Positions 9,053 to 17,262 of a stretch of 64,000 nt of DNA are shown in pieces (within the stretch, counting starts at the first letter, position 1; every line of letters starts with the position of its first letter). This stretch comes from Cytobacillus luteolus (GTDB taxonomy: Bacteria; Bacillota; Bacilli; Bacillales; Bacillaceae_L). The notes under the pieces were generated by a model. The model ran no database searches. It had not been told where the DNA came from and worked only from the letters and a program-made list of their open reading frames with translations. The stretch lies in contig NZ_JAGGKM010000002.1 of the NCBI RefSeq assembly GCF_017873715.1, positions 558,001 through 622,000 on the forward strand, in the 5' to 3' direction. The translations under genes were made by a program, and so were the position numbers.

Positions 9053-9091
9053 AAAGTGAATAACCTTGTAACAAATTGTACTATTCACTTT
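9053..9091. other. Perfect 10-bp inverted repeat between kinase and ComB-like genes
   Basis: AAAGTGAATA (9053-9062) and TATTCACTTT (9082-9091) are exact complements with a 19-nt loop, starting at the kinase stop codon and ending just before the ribosome binding site of the ComB-like gene. On the minus strand no T run follows, so it is more likely an RNA processing, stability or attenuation element than a terminator. Confidence 0.5.
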
Positions 9092-10165
9092 TTATTTATT
9101 TCGAGAAGATTCAACTAACGCATATTGAATTAGGCTTTTTACTGTGAAATTAAACTTAGCAAACCGTTCATCGTGTGTTTGCCCTTTTTTATAGCGGTAA
9201 TAAATTTGCTGACAAATCACCGCAAGTTTGAAATAAGCAAATGTAAGATAGAAATTCATTGTTGAAACATCTCGACCACTCTTTTTTGCATACTCTTCCA
9301 CAAATTCATCACGTGTATAAAAACCCTCTTGAACTGTAACAGGCGGCTTTCCAAGTCCCCGCTTTAACATTTCGTCATCGTCAGATTGTATCCAATAACT
9401 CATGGCTGCACCTAAGTCAGCTAGAGGATCACCCACGGTGGTCATCTCCCAATCAAATAAGCCTACCATTCTAGTTAAATCATCTGTAAACATAGCATTA
9501 TTCAACTTATAGTCATAATGAATAACTGTTGGTGCTTGGGATATAGGAATATTTTTAACCATCCATTCTTTTAGAATTTCAACTTCTCGTATCTCATCGG
9601 TTTTTGATCGTTCATACCTAGAGATCCACCCATGAACTTGGCGCTCCATAAAACCTTCAGGCTGACTAATGTTCATTAAACCTGTTTGCGTATAATCAAT
9701 ATCATGCAACTTAACAAGCTCATCGACCATGATCTCAGATAACTGTCCGCAAATATCCTTGGTAGGTGTAATGTAATTAGGAAACTCAGTGTCTAATACG
9801 ATTCCATACTTCCTCTCCATAACAAAGAAAGGACTTCCTACAATGCTGTCATCATCTGAATATAAATAAGGTCTTGGCGCTGCCTGGTATACTGGATATA
9901 ACTCAGAAAGAATCTTAAATTCACGGTTCATATCATGAGCTTTAGGAGCTACCGGCCCAAGTGGTGGACGTCTTAGCACCGCCGTCCAATCAGCTATTTT
10001 TAACTGATAGGTTAAATTTGAATGACCAGCACCAAATTGTTCTATTTCAAGCTCTCCTATTGGCAAAAATTCAATCTTTTCCCTTAAAAAACTTTCTAGC
10101 TTTTTTCGATTTAACTCTTCCCCTTTGCGGACGGGAATGGTGTCTTTTAGTTTATTGGTCATCAT
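9092..10165 (-). CDS. Aminoglycoside-phosphotransferase-fold kinase of the ACAD10/11 type
   Basis: A 357-residue kinase-like protein. Conserved parts are the N-lobe QFGAGHSNLTYQL (about 43-55), the RRPPLGPVAPKAHDM segment typical of the kinase domain of ACAD10/ACAD11, the catalytic loop HYDYKLNNAMF (about 200-210, HxDxxxxN) and the metal-binding FDWEMTTVGDPLADLG (about 217-232). In mammalian ACAD10/11 and bacterial LvaA this fold phosphorylates the hydroxyl of 4-hydroxyacyl-CoA so that the phosphate can be eliminated. It is a free-standing protein here. Two consecutive ATG codons can start it after AAAGGAGAGGGAA. It lies between a thioesterase and a phosphatase-like gene. Confidence 0.88.
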   Translation of the reverse strand: MMTNKLKDTIPVRKGEELNRKKLESFLREKIEFLPIGELEIEQFGAGHSNLTYQLKIADWTAVLRRPPLGPVAPKAHDMNREFKILSELYPVYQAAPRPYLYSDDDSIVGSPFFVMERKYGIVLDTEFPNYITPTKDICGQLSEIMVDELVKLHDIDYTQTGLMNISQPEGFMERQVHGWISRYERSKTDEIREVEILKEWMVKNIPISQAPTVIHYDYKLNNAMFTDDLTRMVGLFDWEMTTVGDPLADLGAAMSYWIQSDDDEMLKRGLGKPPVTVQEGFYTRDEFVEEYAKKSGRDVSTMNFYLTFAYFKLAVICQQIYYRYKKGQTHDERFAKFNFTVKSLIQYALVESSRNK

Positions 10166-10178
10166 TTCCCTCTCCTTT

Positions 10179-10586
10179 CTACGAACTTGCTACAAGATGA
10201 CGTTCTAGCTCCACCTTAAGTGATTCTGGAATGACTACGCTTTGTTGTTCTTCAAAATCAAAATAAACAATAATTGCATTTCCACGAGCAATCAATCGAT
10301 CTGTTTGGTCATCAAAAATTTCGTGTTCTAACTGAAAGCTCTTATTTCCAATCCTTGTTACAGTTGTTGTTATTTTTAATATCTGATTAAAATATCCCTG
10401 ACCAATGAAGTCACACTTAGTTGAAGCTAATATAAAGTTCCAGGATGTTGTGCTCATATTACATCCAATGGATTCAAAGAAACCTATACGTGCATCTTCG
10501 AGGTAAGCAAAATAGCTAGAGTTATTTATATGTCCTAAAGCGTCCGTTTCCCCAAAACGAACTTTAATCTTTGTAATGTGGTTCAA
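10179..10586 (-). CDS. 4HBT-type acyl-CoA thioesterase
   Basis: A small hotdog-fold protein of 135 residues. The signature FGETDALGHINNSSYFAYLEDAR (about 11-33) carries the Asp of 4-hydroxybenzoyl-CoA thioesterase-like enzymes (YbgC type). It hydrolyses acyl-CoA to free acid and CoA. The start is a TTG (10584-10586) nine bases after GGAG. It is the first gene of the leftward unit that runs to the quinone reductase. A TetR-type operator and promoter lie directly upstream. Confidence 0.88.
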   Translation of the reverse strand: MNHITKIKVRFGETDALGHINNSSYFAYLEDARIGFFESIGCNMSTTSWNFILASTKCDFIGQGYFNQILKITTTVTRIGNKSFQLEHEIFDDQTDRLIARGNAIIVYFDFEEQQSVVIPESLKVELERHLVASS

Positions 10587-10609
10587 GTGTTAACACTCCA
10601 ATCACGACT

Positions 10610-10631
10610 TTACTAACCAGTCAGTATGTTA
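10610..10631. promoter_or_regulatory. TetR-type operator, copy 1
   Basis: The core CTAACCAGTCAGTATGTT lies 24 bp upstream of the thioesterase start and downstream of the predicted -10. It differs from copy 2 (17,117-17,138) at only two of 22 positions. The imperfect dyad (ACTAACC..GTATGT) resembles sites bound by TetR regulators of fatty-acid and phenylacetate catabolism. The TetR gene at 10,725-11,288 is the likely binder. Confidence 0.65.
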
Positions 10632-10648
10632 AAAGTAAAAAAATTTAG

Positions 10649-10676
10649 ATTATACAGACAATTCTATATGTACAAA
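10649..10676 (-). promoter_or_regulatory. Promoter of the thioesterase-to-quinone-reductase unit
   Basis: On the minus strand TATAAT (10649-10654) is a perfect -10; a -35 near TTTGTA (10671-10676) gives a 16-bp spacer. The operator copy 1 lies about 18 bp downstream, where a bound repressor would block initiation or early elongation. Confidence 0.5.
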
Positions 10677-10724
10677 GAGAATCCCTGCATTTTTTATGAG
10701 ATTCCCTACATTTTATTTAAAACA

Positions 10725-11288
10725 TTATGCTTGAATTCCATTTAATATCATTTCAACATAAATTTTAGCAACTTCATGATCTTTTAGAGAACCTTTTGGG
10801 TTATACCAGTTATAACTCCAGTTGGTAATTCCTAGAATACCAAAAGTCACAATGCCTACTTCTAGGTCACTACGAAACTCTCCATTTTCCTTACCTTGCT
10901 CTAGTAAGGATTGTAGGTTCAGTCTAAATTGATCACGCTTTGGCAACACTTGCGCCAGGTGATTGTCACTTAAATTACGTAATTCACGGAAGAACACTCT
11001 AGCACTCGCCCCTTGCTCCTCAATGCTGTGGATGAGCATGAAGACCATATCATAAAGCTTAGTTTTACAGTCCTTCGTCTCATCTGAAAGGATTTTGTCT
11101 TGCAATGCTAGTAAATTTTCAATATAGCGGATATGAATATCCATTAGGAGTTCTTCTTTACTAGAGAAGTAATAGTAGAAGGTTCCCTTTGTGACGCCAA
11201 GTGCGTCAACAATATCTTGAATGGACGTTTCGGTAAATCCTTTTTTCTCAAAAAGTGCCTTACTTTGCTCTGTTATTCTTTCCTTCAT
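10725..11288 (-). CDS. TetR-family transcriptional regulator (acyl-CoA catabolism)
   Basis: A 187-residue TetR repressor. The N-terminal DNA-binding domain has the helix-turn-helix TSIQDIVDALGVTKGTFYYYFSSKEELL (about residues 21-48, quoted as a region); the C-terminal domain is long and helical as in FadR (YsiA)-type regulators that sense acyl-CoA. The ATG 11286-11288 lies seven bases after GAGG; a GTG is one codon earlier. It lies between the two catabolic units and is flanked by a terminator upstream and operator copy 1 downstream. It most likely represses both units; that is inference from the paired operators. Confidence 0.9.
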   Translation of the reverse strand: MKERITEQSKALFEKKGFTETSIQDIVDALGVTKGTFYYYFSSKEELLMDIHIRYIENLLALQDKILSDETKDCKTKLYDMVFMLIHSIEEQGASARVFFRELRNLSDNHLAQVLPKRDQFRLNLQSLLEQGKENGEFRSDLEVGIVTFGILGITNWSYNWYNPKGSLKDHEVAKIYVEMILNGIQA

Positions 11289-11352
11289 CACATAGCCTCA
11301 CAATCTATAGTTATCCATCAAAAATTATAGCATACATTTCATCTCCTCATTC

Positions 11353-11391
11353 AGTAAAAAACAAGTAGGCTACCTTAAAGTGTAGCCTACT
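11353..11391 (-). terminator. Intrinsic terminator after the acyl-CoA ligase gene
   Basis: On the minus strand, arms AGTAGGCTAC (11382-11391) and its complement (11364-11373) form a 10-bp stem with an 8-nt loop, followed by TTGTTTTTT. It isolates the TetR gene from the upstream catabolic unit. Confidence 0.85.
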
Positions 11392-11405
11392 AGCAACACC
11401 ACTAC

Positions 11406-13019
11406 CTATTTTACTGCATTAACCTCATCTCGAAGTGCTCTTCTAAGGATTTTTCCTACACTTGTTTTTGGCAATTGTTCGCGGAACTCGATGATGGTAG
11501 GAACTCTATAGGAAGCCATATTGTCTTTACAATATTGAATCATTTCTTCTTCAGTAGCTTCCCTTCCCGCTTTCAGTACTATTACTGCTTTCACAGTCTC
11601 GCCACGATAGCTATCTGGAACACCAATGACAACAGCCTCTTGGACAGATGAATGTTGATATAATACTTCCTCAACATCACGTGGATAAACATTGTACCCA
11701 CTTGCAATAATCATATCCTTTTTACGGTCAACGATGTATAAGAAGCCATCTTCATCCATTCGTGCAATATCACCTGTATATAGCCATCCATCACGTAATG
11801 TGTTGGCGGTTTCTTCAGGCATATTCCAATAACCTTTCATAACCTGAGGTCCTTTAATGATGACTTCTCCTAACTCACCTGCTGGAACCTCTAACGTACC
11901 AGTTGCTAAGTCGACAATCTTATAATCTGTTGAAGGGAAACCAATACCTACACTACCAGGCTTTCTCTCAGCAAACATCGGATTACAATGAGTTGTTGGG
12001 GCAGCTTCTGATAACCCGTACCCTTCAAGTACCTTAGCTCCCGTCTTTGCCTCAAACTCTTTCATAAGTTCAACAGGCATCGGCGCACTACCACTATTAC
12101 AAACTCTAATACTATCAATTCCATATTCCTCTGCTTTAGGATGGTTTGTTAAAGCAACATACATTGTTGGTACACCTGGGAATGTAGTAGGTTGCTCCCT
12201 TTTAATTGTTTGAAGCATTTCTTCTAGATCAAATCGAGGCAATAACACGTTACTAGATCCGCAGAAAATCGATAAATTCATCCCAGAAGTCATCCCAAAA
12301 ACGTGGAAAAGTGGAATAACAGTTAGGCACTTATCCTGACCAAGATTAATATCTTGTTTGAAGAATTCATAAGATTGGACAACATTCGCAACTAAGTTAC
12401 GGTGAGTTAACATAGCTCCCTTCGAGCGACCTGTTGTCCCCCCTGTATATTGGAGTACAGCAATGTCATTAACTGGATCAATAGTAACAGGAGCAATATT
12501 TCCGGTTGCAGTTTGCATGAACTGTTCAAAAGAGCGGTCTGGTGTAAAGCTAGTCTCAGAAGGTTGTAGGCTGACAACAATAACATTTCTTACATTGGTC
12601 TGGTCCTGAATTGACTTTAAGCGTGGATACAATGCATCCAGAATTACAATCGTTTCCGCACCAGAATCCTGGAGAATATATTGTAGTTCTCTTTCTACAA
12701 GCATTGGATTTACCTGAGTGATGATTCCTCCTGCCATAAGAGTACCAAAATAGCTAATAACATATTGCGGACAATTTGGCAGCATCACTGCTACACGGTC
12801 TCCTTTTTGAACACCATTTGCTTGTAATGCAGAGGTAAATGCACGTGATAAACCTGTTAGTTCTGTATACGTCATTCTTTTGTGATAGAAAATGATAGCT
12901 TCATTTTGAGGATACTTAGCTGTAGAATCAAGGAGCATTTGTTGGACAGGAATAGTAGGAATCTCAAGCTCTTTTTGAATACCTTCAGGATAGTGCTTTA
13001 ACCAAGATTTTTCAGTCAT
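11406..13019 (-). CDS. Long-chain fatty-acid--CoA ligase (AMP-binding family)
   Basis: A 537-residue adenylate-forming enzyme that activates a carboxylic acid with ATP and CoA. The P-loop-like YTGGTTGRSKGAMLTHRN (about 190-207), GYGLSEAAP (about 333-341), YTGDIARMDEDGF (about 414-426) and the C-terminal catalytic Lys in KTSVGKILRR (about 519-528) are all present. The ATG follows GGAGG by seven bases. It ends the leftward unit beginning at 17,085 and may also have its own promoter at 13,078-13,106. Chain-length preference cannot be read. Confidence 0.92.
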   Translation of the reverse strand: MTEKSWLKHYPEGIQKELEIPTIPVQQMLLDSTAKYPQNEAIIFYHKRMTYTELTGLSRAFTSALQANGVQKGDRVAVMLPNCPQYVISYFGTLMAGGIITQVNPMLVERELQYILQDSGAETIVILDALYPRLKSIQDQTNVRNVIVVSLQPSETSFTPDRSFEQFMQTATGNIAPVTIDPVNDIAVLQYTGGTTGRSKGAMLTHRNLVANVVQSYEFFKQDINLGQDKCLTVIPLFHVFGMTSGMNLSIFCGSSNVLLPRFDLEEMLQTIKREQPTTFPGVPTMYVALTNHPKAEEYGIDSIRVCNSGSAPMPVELMKEFEAKTGAKVLEGYGLSEAAPTTHCNPMFAERKPGSVGIGFPSTDYKIVDLATGTLEVPAGELGEVIIKGPQVMKGYWNMPEETANTLRDGWLYTGDIARMDEDGFLYIVDRKKDMIIASGYNVYPRDVEEVLYQHSSVQEAVVIGVPDSYRGETVKAVIVLKAGREATEEEMIQYCKDNMASYRVPTIIEFREQLPKTSVGKILRRALRDEVNAVK

Positions 13020-13077
13020 GTAAACGCCTCCATTTTATAATAAAAGATAATAGAATCTTATTAATAGATATTACTTA

Positions 13078-13106
13078 AATATAAATTAAGACCTAAGATT
13101 GTACAA
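13078..13106 (-). promoter_or_regulatory. Possible internal promoter for the acyl-CoA ligase gene
   Basis: TTGTAC (13101-13106, minus strand), 17-bp spacer, TATATT (13078-13083), about 60 bp upstream of the ligase ATG, in the 93-bp gap after the SDR gene. A direct repeat AGGTCTTA overlaps this region. Confidence 0.4.
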
Positions 13107-13112
13107 AAATAC

Positions 13113-13865
13113 TTAAAAAGTAAGACCTCCACCATCAACATGAATGGTTGAACCAGTAATAAAAGATGCATCAGAGGATGCTAGAAAAAGCACTGCTGTT
13201 GCAACTTCATCAGGTGAACCAATCCTTCCAAGCGCATTGGCTTTGGAGATAAATGGCCATTTTCGTTCATCATTTTTCCACCCGTCAATAATGGGGGTAT
13301 CGATAACTCCTGGTGCTACTGCATTTACCCGAATGTTCTCCTTTCCATATTCCAAAGCAGCATTTTGAGTATGTAAACTAACTCCTCCTTTAGAAGCATT
13401 GTATGGACCCATATATTTTTTACCTTTAAATCCTAGTAAACTAGAAGTATTTATAATAGAACCGCCACCTCGTTTTCTCATTTCTGGGATGACATATTTA
13501 ATTCCTAAAAATACACCTTTTAAATTAATATCTATGACTTGGTCCCATTCTTCGATAGAAAGGTCCTCAATCTTGAGCTCTGAGTTACCAATACCAGCAT
13601 TGTTAAAGAGAATATCAACTCCGCCATAATTGGAAGCAGTATAAGCTATTAAACTCTCAACCTCTGTAGGATCAGCCACATTTGCCTTAAAAAATGAACT
13701 TCGTCCTCCTTCTTCTAGGATCCGATTTACAGTTTCTTGGCCAGATCCCTCATTTACATCTGAGACAACAACTTCGGCACCTTCTTTTGCAAACAGATAA
13801 GCTGTTGCCCTTCCAATGCCTCCACCTCCACCAGTGATAATAGCAACCTTGTTTTTTAATTTCAT
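13113..13865 (-). CDS. Short-chain dehydrogenase/reductase
   Basis: A 250-residue classical SDR: TGGGGGIG (about 12-19), NNAGI (about 89-93), catalytic Ser in NTSSLLG and YNASK (about 155-159). The ATG follows AAAGGGGGGCGTAAG. It begins one base after the thiolase stop, so both belong to one mRNA. A hydroxyacyl-CoA or hydroxyacid substrate is likely by context only. Confidence 0.9.
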   Translation of the reverse strand: MKLKNKVAIITGGGGGIGRATAYLFAKEGAEVVVSDVNEGSGQETVNRILEEGGRSSFFKANVADPTEVESLIAYTASNYGGVDILFNNAGIGNSELKIEDLSIEEWDQVIDINLKGVFLGIKYVIPEMRKRGGGSIINTSSLLGFKGKKYMGPYNASKGGVSLHTQNAALEYGKENIRVNAVAPGVIDTPIIDGWKNDERKWPFISKANALGRIGSPDEVATAVLFLASSDASFITGSTIHVDGGGLTF

Positions 13866-13866
13866 C

Positions 13867-15039
13867 TTACGCCCCCCTTTCTATGATGGCTGCAATCCCT
13901 TGCCCTCCTCCAATACATGCAGAAACGATTGCATATTTTTCATTTCGACGTTTTAATTCGTATATTGCTTTTGTCAATAGAATTCCACCTGTCGCACCTA
14001 GTGGATGTCCATGAGCAATTGCTCCACCATTTACATTTAGCTTGTTATGGTCAAAGTTCATTTCACGATCACACGCAATAACTTGTGCAGCAAATGCTTC
14101 ATTTAACTCAATGAGGCCAATTTGCTCTAAAGTTAGTCCTGATTTCTCAAGTACTTTTCTAATAGCAGGTACAGGTCCTATCCCCATAATTGAAGGTGGG
14201 ACTCCAGCTACTGCGTATTCTCTAATGGTTGCCATAGGCTCTAATCCAAGGTTTTCTGCTTTTTCCCTTGACATGACAACTAAAGCTGAAGCCGCATCAT
14301 TAAGACCTGAACTACTCCCTGCAGTCACAGTTCCATCTTCTAGAAAAGCCGGTTTAAGCTTAGCTAGAGAGTCTAATGTTGTTTCAGGGCGAGGATGTTC
14401 ATCTACCTTAAAAGAAACTGATTCACCTCCACGAACTGGAATTGAAATAGGTACAATTTGTTCTTCAAAGAGATTTTCCTTCAAAGCTCTTGCCATTTTT
14501 TGTTGGCTATTATAGGAGTATATATCCTGTTCTTCCCTAGATATGCTGTATTTTTCGGCTAGTGTTTCTGCAGTAATGCCCATTGGTGGATCACCAATTT
14601 CTTTAGGAGATAGACGTAGTCTTCTAAATGAAGGAGGTGTCACACTAAATGGTTTACTTGGTCGGTCCATTAAGTAAGGGGCCCTGGTCATACTCTCAGT
14701 TCCACCTGCTATGTAGATATCTCCATCCCCAGCACGAATTGCTTGGGTCGCTAAAATAACAGCATTAATGCCTGACCCACATTGCCGATCAATTGTTATA
14801 CCCGGTATTTCAAGTGAGAGACCTGTCTGTAATGCCGTTAGTCGGGCAATATTTCCACCGCCACTTAACACATTCCCTAAAATAACATCATCTATCATTT
14901 CGGCTGTGATCGCCGCTCGTTTCATTGCTTCTTTAATCACAATTGCACCATAATGATGTGCATCTAATGGTGACAGGGCACCTCCTTGTTTGGCAATTGC
15001 CGTGCGAACCGCTGAAACTATTACCGCATCCCTGTTCAA
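13867..15039 (-). CDS. Thiolase (acetyl-CoA C-acyltransferase)
   Basis: A 390-residue thiolase that cleaves 3-ketoacyl-CoA with CoA. The active-site Cys lies in DRQCGSGINAV (about 83-93), the conserved His in GGAIAHGHPLGATG (about 338-351), and the second Cys in SACIGGGQGIAA (about 373-384). The start is a TTG (15037-15039) seven bases after GGAGG, with no better ATG. It is flanked by two SDR genes in the unit headed by the ACAD10/11-type dehydrogenase, so it likely performs the final cleavage. Confidence 0.93.
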   Translation of the reverse strand: MNRDAVIVSAVRTAIAKQGGALSPLDAHHYGAIVIKEAMKRAAITAEMIDDVILGNVLSGGGNIARLTALQTGLSLEIPGITIDRQCGSGINAVILATQAIRAGDGDIYIAGGTESMTRAPYLMDRPSKPFSVTPPSFRRLRLSPKEIGDPPMGITAETLAEKYSISREEQDIYSYNSQQKMARALKENLFEEQIVPISIPVRGGESVSFKVDEHPRPETTLDSLAKLKPAFLEDGTVTAGSSSGLNDAASALVVMSREKAENLGLEPMATIREYAVAGVPPSIMGIGPVPAIRKVLEKSGLTLEQIGLIELNEAFAAQVIACDREMNFDHNKLNVNGGAIAHGHPLGATGGILLTKAIYELKRRNEKYAIVSACIGGGQGIAAIIERGA

Positions 15040-15078
15040 AAAGATCCCTCCTACATCTTTAAAATACAGAAAGTGTAT

Positions 15079-15852
15079 TTACATCGCATGTGTTCCACCA
15101 TCAACAACTAGCGTATCTCCAGTAACAAAGTTCGAAGCATTTGATGCTAAAAATAAGGCAACTCCCTTTAAATCTTGATCAGATCCAAACTTTTTTAATG
15201 GGGTGGTCGCTAAGATATGATCCTTTCCACGTTCAATGAGTACTTTTGACATTTTAGTTGGAAAGAAACCAGGCGCAATGGCATTTACATTAATATTATG
15301 CTGACCCCATTTTACTGCAAGGTCCTTTGTAAACGTGATAACTGCTCCTTTACTAGTATTATAGGCAATCGTATCCATGAATCTAGGATCTGTGCCTCCT
15401 AATCCGGCAACTGACGCTATATTTATGATTTTCCCGCCACTTTGCTCAATCATAACTCTACCCACAGCCTGGCTCATTAAGAACAATCCAGTAATATTTA
15501 CATCCAGGACCTTATTCCATGCCTCTAAAGGCATTTCAGTAACAGGTGATGACCAAGTAGCACCACTGTTATTAACTAAAATATCGATCGAACCAAATTC
15601 TTTTACAGTTTCATCAACAACTTTTTGAACATCTTCAGGATTCGTAACGTCGCACTGAAGTGCTAAGGATTTAACACCTAATTCTATTAATCTATCACTC
15701 ACTTCTTGACAGGCTTCTAGTTTACGTGAGCATACAACGACATTTGCCCCTGCTTCTGCAAATCCAACTGCGATTTGCTCTCCTAGTCCTCTACCACCGC
15801 CAGTAACAATGGCTGTTTTTCCTTTTAAACTAAACAAATCGAATACATGCAT
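15079..15852 (-). CDS. Short-chain dehydrogenase/reductase
   Basis: A 257-residue classical SDR, starting MHVFDLFSLKGKTAIVTGG. The cofactor motif TGGGRGLG, the NNSGA motif, catalytic Ser in NIASVAG and YNTSKG (about residues 161-166) are intact. I use the ATG 15850-15852, ten bases after AAGGAG; a TTG two codons upstream is possible. It is the second gene of the unit, after the ACAD10/11-type dehydrogenase, and is a candidate 3-hydroxyacyl-CoA dehydrogenase. Confidence 0.9.
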   Translation of the reverse strand: MHVFDLFSLKGKTAIVTGGGRGLGEQIAVGFAEAGANVVVCSRKLEACQEVSDRLIELGVKSLALQCDVTNPEDVQKVVDETVKEFGSIDILVNNSGATWSSPVTEMPLEAWNKVLDVNITGLFLMSQAVGRVMIEQSGGKIINIASVAGLGGTDPRFMDTIAYNTSKGAVITFTKDLAVKWGQHNINVNAIAPGFFPTKMSKVLIERGKDHILATTPLKKFGSDQDLKGVALFLASNASNFVTGDTLVVDGGTHAM

Positions 15853-15873
15853 TATCAAAAAACTCCTTTATCA

Positions 15874-17085
15874 CTATTTTCGGTATTTACGCAATTCTAG
15901 CTTAGCTACCTGTGCTTTATGAACCTCGTCTGGTCCATCAGCAATTCGTAACGTACGAGCATTGGCCCATTGAGCTGCTAGTGTCATATCATCACTAACT
16001 CCTGCTCCACCAAAGGCTTGAATAGCACGGTCTATTACTCTAAGCGCCATGCTAGGTGCAACAACTTTAATCATGGCAATTTCAGCTTTTGCTTCTTTAT
16101 TACCAACAGTATCCATCATATAAGCAGCTTTTAAGGTCAGTAGCCTCGCCTGTTCAATATCAATTCTCGATTCAGCAATCCATTCCTGAACAACACCTTG
16201 GCTTTCAAGTGGCTTACCAAATGCTACTCGCCCTGAAACTCGTTCGCACATTTCCTTAAGTGCTCGTTCGGCTGCACCAATCAATCTCATGCAATGATGA
16301 ATTCTTCCTGGACCAAGTCTTCCTTGTGCAATTGCAAAACCTTTTCCTTCACCCCACAGAATATTTTCAGCAGGTACTCTGACATTTTCATAAGTAATTT
16401 CAGCATGACCATGTGGGGCGTGATCATAACCGAACACTGGTAACAACCTTTCAATTTTCACTCCAGGGGTATCAAAAGGAACTAATATCATTGCTTGTTG
16501 TTCATGTTTAGGTGCATCAGGATTTGTCTTTCCCATTACAATTGCAATTTTGCAACGAGGGTCTCCTGCCCCTGATGACCACCACTTTCTGCCGTTTATT
16601 ACAAACTCATTACCATCTCTGGTAATGCTAGCTTCAATATTCGTGGCATCACTAGAAGCTACTTCTGGCTCAGTCATCGAAAAACAAGACCGAATTTCAC
16701 CTGACAGAAGTGGTTTTAACCACCGTTCCTTTTGCTCTTCTGTTCCATATCGTACTAGCACTTCCATATTCCCAGTGTCCGGGGCATTACAATTGAAAAC
16801 CTCAGGACCAATTAAGGAACGACCCATAATCTCACACAAAGGGGCATATTCGGTATTCGTAAGTCCCGCACCATATTCACTTTCAGGTAAAAATAAATTC
16901 CACAATCCTTGATCTTTCGCTTTTTGTTTTAATTCCTCCATTATAGGTGGCACTGCTGACCAGCGATTAGCTTGCTGATTCAACTGTTCCTCATACACTT
17001 TTTCGTTTGGATAAACGTATTCCTCCATGAAAGCGTTTACTCTTTCTTGTAGTGCAACTACTTTTTCTGAATATGAAAAATTCAT
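15874..17085 (-). CDS. Acyl-CoA dehydrogenase of the ACAD10/ACAD11 type
   Basis: A 403-residue flavoprotein. It carries blocks characteristic of the dehydrogenase part of ACAD10/11: [14 protein letters not shown] (about 101-114), [19 protein letters not shown] (about 133-151), [20 protein letters not shown] (about 164-183), [11 protein letters not shown] (about 258-268) and a C-terminal DGPDEVH in place of the usual EGTxEI. In ACAD10/11 and LvaC-type enzymes this domain removes the phosphate from 4-phosphoacyl-CoA to form an enoyl-CoA. The matching kinase is encoded in the other unit at 9,092. The ATG follows GGGAGAGGGTAAGAG. First gene of its unit; operator copy 2 is just upstream. Confidence 0.9.
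   Translation of the reverse strand: MNFSYSEKVVALQERVNAFMEEYVYPNEKVYEEQLNQQANRWSAVPPIMEELKQKAKDQGLWNLFLPESEYGAGLTNTEYAPLCEIMGRSLIGPEVFNCNAPDTGNMEVLVRYGTEEQKERWLKPLLSGEIRSCFSMTEPEVASSDATNIEASITRDGNEFVINGRKWWSSGAGDPRCKIAIVMGKTNPDAPKHEQQAMILVPFDTPGVKIERLLPVFGYDHAPHGHAEITYENVRVPAENILWGEGKGFAIAQGRLGPGRIHHCMRLIGAAERALKEMCERVSGRVAFGKPLESQGVVQEWIAESRIDIEQARLLTLKAAYMMDTVGNKEAKAEIAMIKVVAPSMALRVIDRAIQAFGGAGVSDDMTLAAQWANARTLRIADGPDEVHKAQVAKLELRKYRK
17027..17041. promoter_or_regulatory. Candidate CcpA-binding cre site inside the dehydrogenase gene
   Basis: ATGAAAGCGTTTACT matches the cre consensus WTGNAARCGNWWNCA at 14 of 15 positions. It lies about 45 bp inside the first gene of the catabolic unit, where bound CcpA could block elongation. 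Carbon-catabolite control of fatty-acid catabolism is established in Bacillus. Confidence 0.5.
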
Positions 17086-17116
17086 CTCTTACCCTCTCCC
17101 ATACAGATATCCAACC

Positions 17117-17138
17117 TTACTAACCGGTCGGTATGTTA
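17117..17138. promoter_or_regulatory. TetR-type operator, copy 2
   Basis: The core CTAACCGGTCGGTATGTT is a better dyad than copy 1 (ACCG..CGGT inner half-sites). It lies 32 bp upstream of the dehydrogenase ATG and 11 bp downstream of the predicted -10. Only two of 22 positions differ from copy 1. Confidence 0.7.
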
Positions 17139-17149
17139 TCCCTACTACT

Positions 17150-17179
17150 ATAATACAACTGATGGATAAAAATATTCAA
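17150..17179 (-). promoter_or_regulatory. Promoter of the dehydrogenase-thiolase-ligase unit
   Basis: On the minus strand TTGAAT (17174-17179), 18-bp spacer, TATTAT (17150-17155), directly upstream of operator copy 2. Confidence 0.55.
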
Positions 17180-17262
17180 GTTTTATTCTAAAAATTCTAA
17201 TAAATCAACTCGAAATAAAAAGGAACCGTCATAGAGTCCCTTTCTTTGTAAATAGTCACTGA

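Noticed and set aside
10677-10722. Direct repeat GAGAATCCCTGCATTT / GAGATTCCCTACATTT as a terminator
   Set aside because: It is a direct rather than inverted repeat and forms only a short stem; no clear function.
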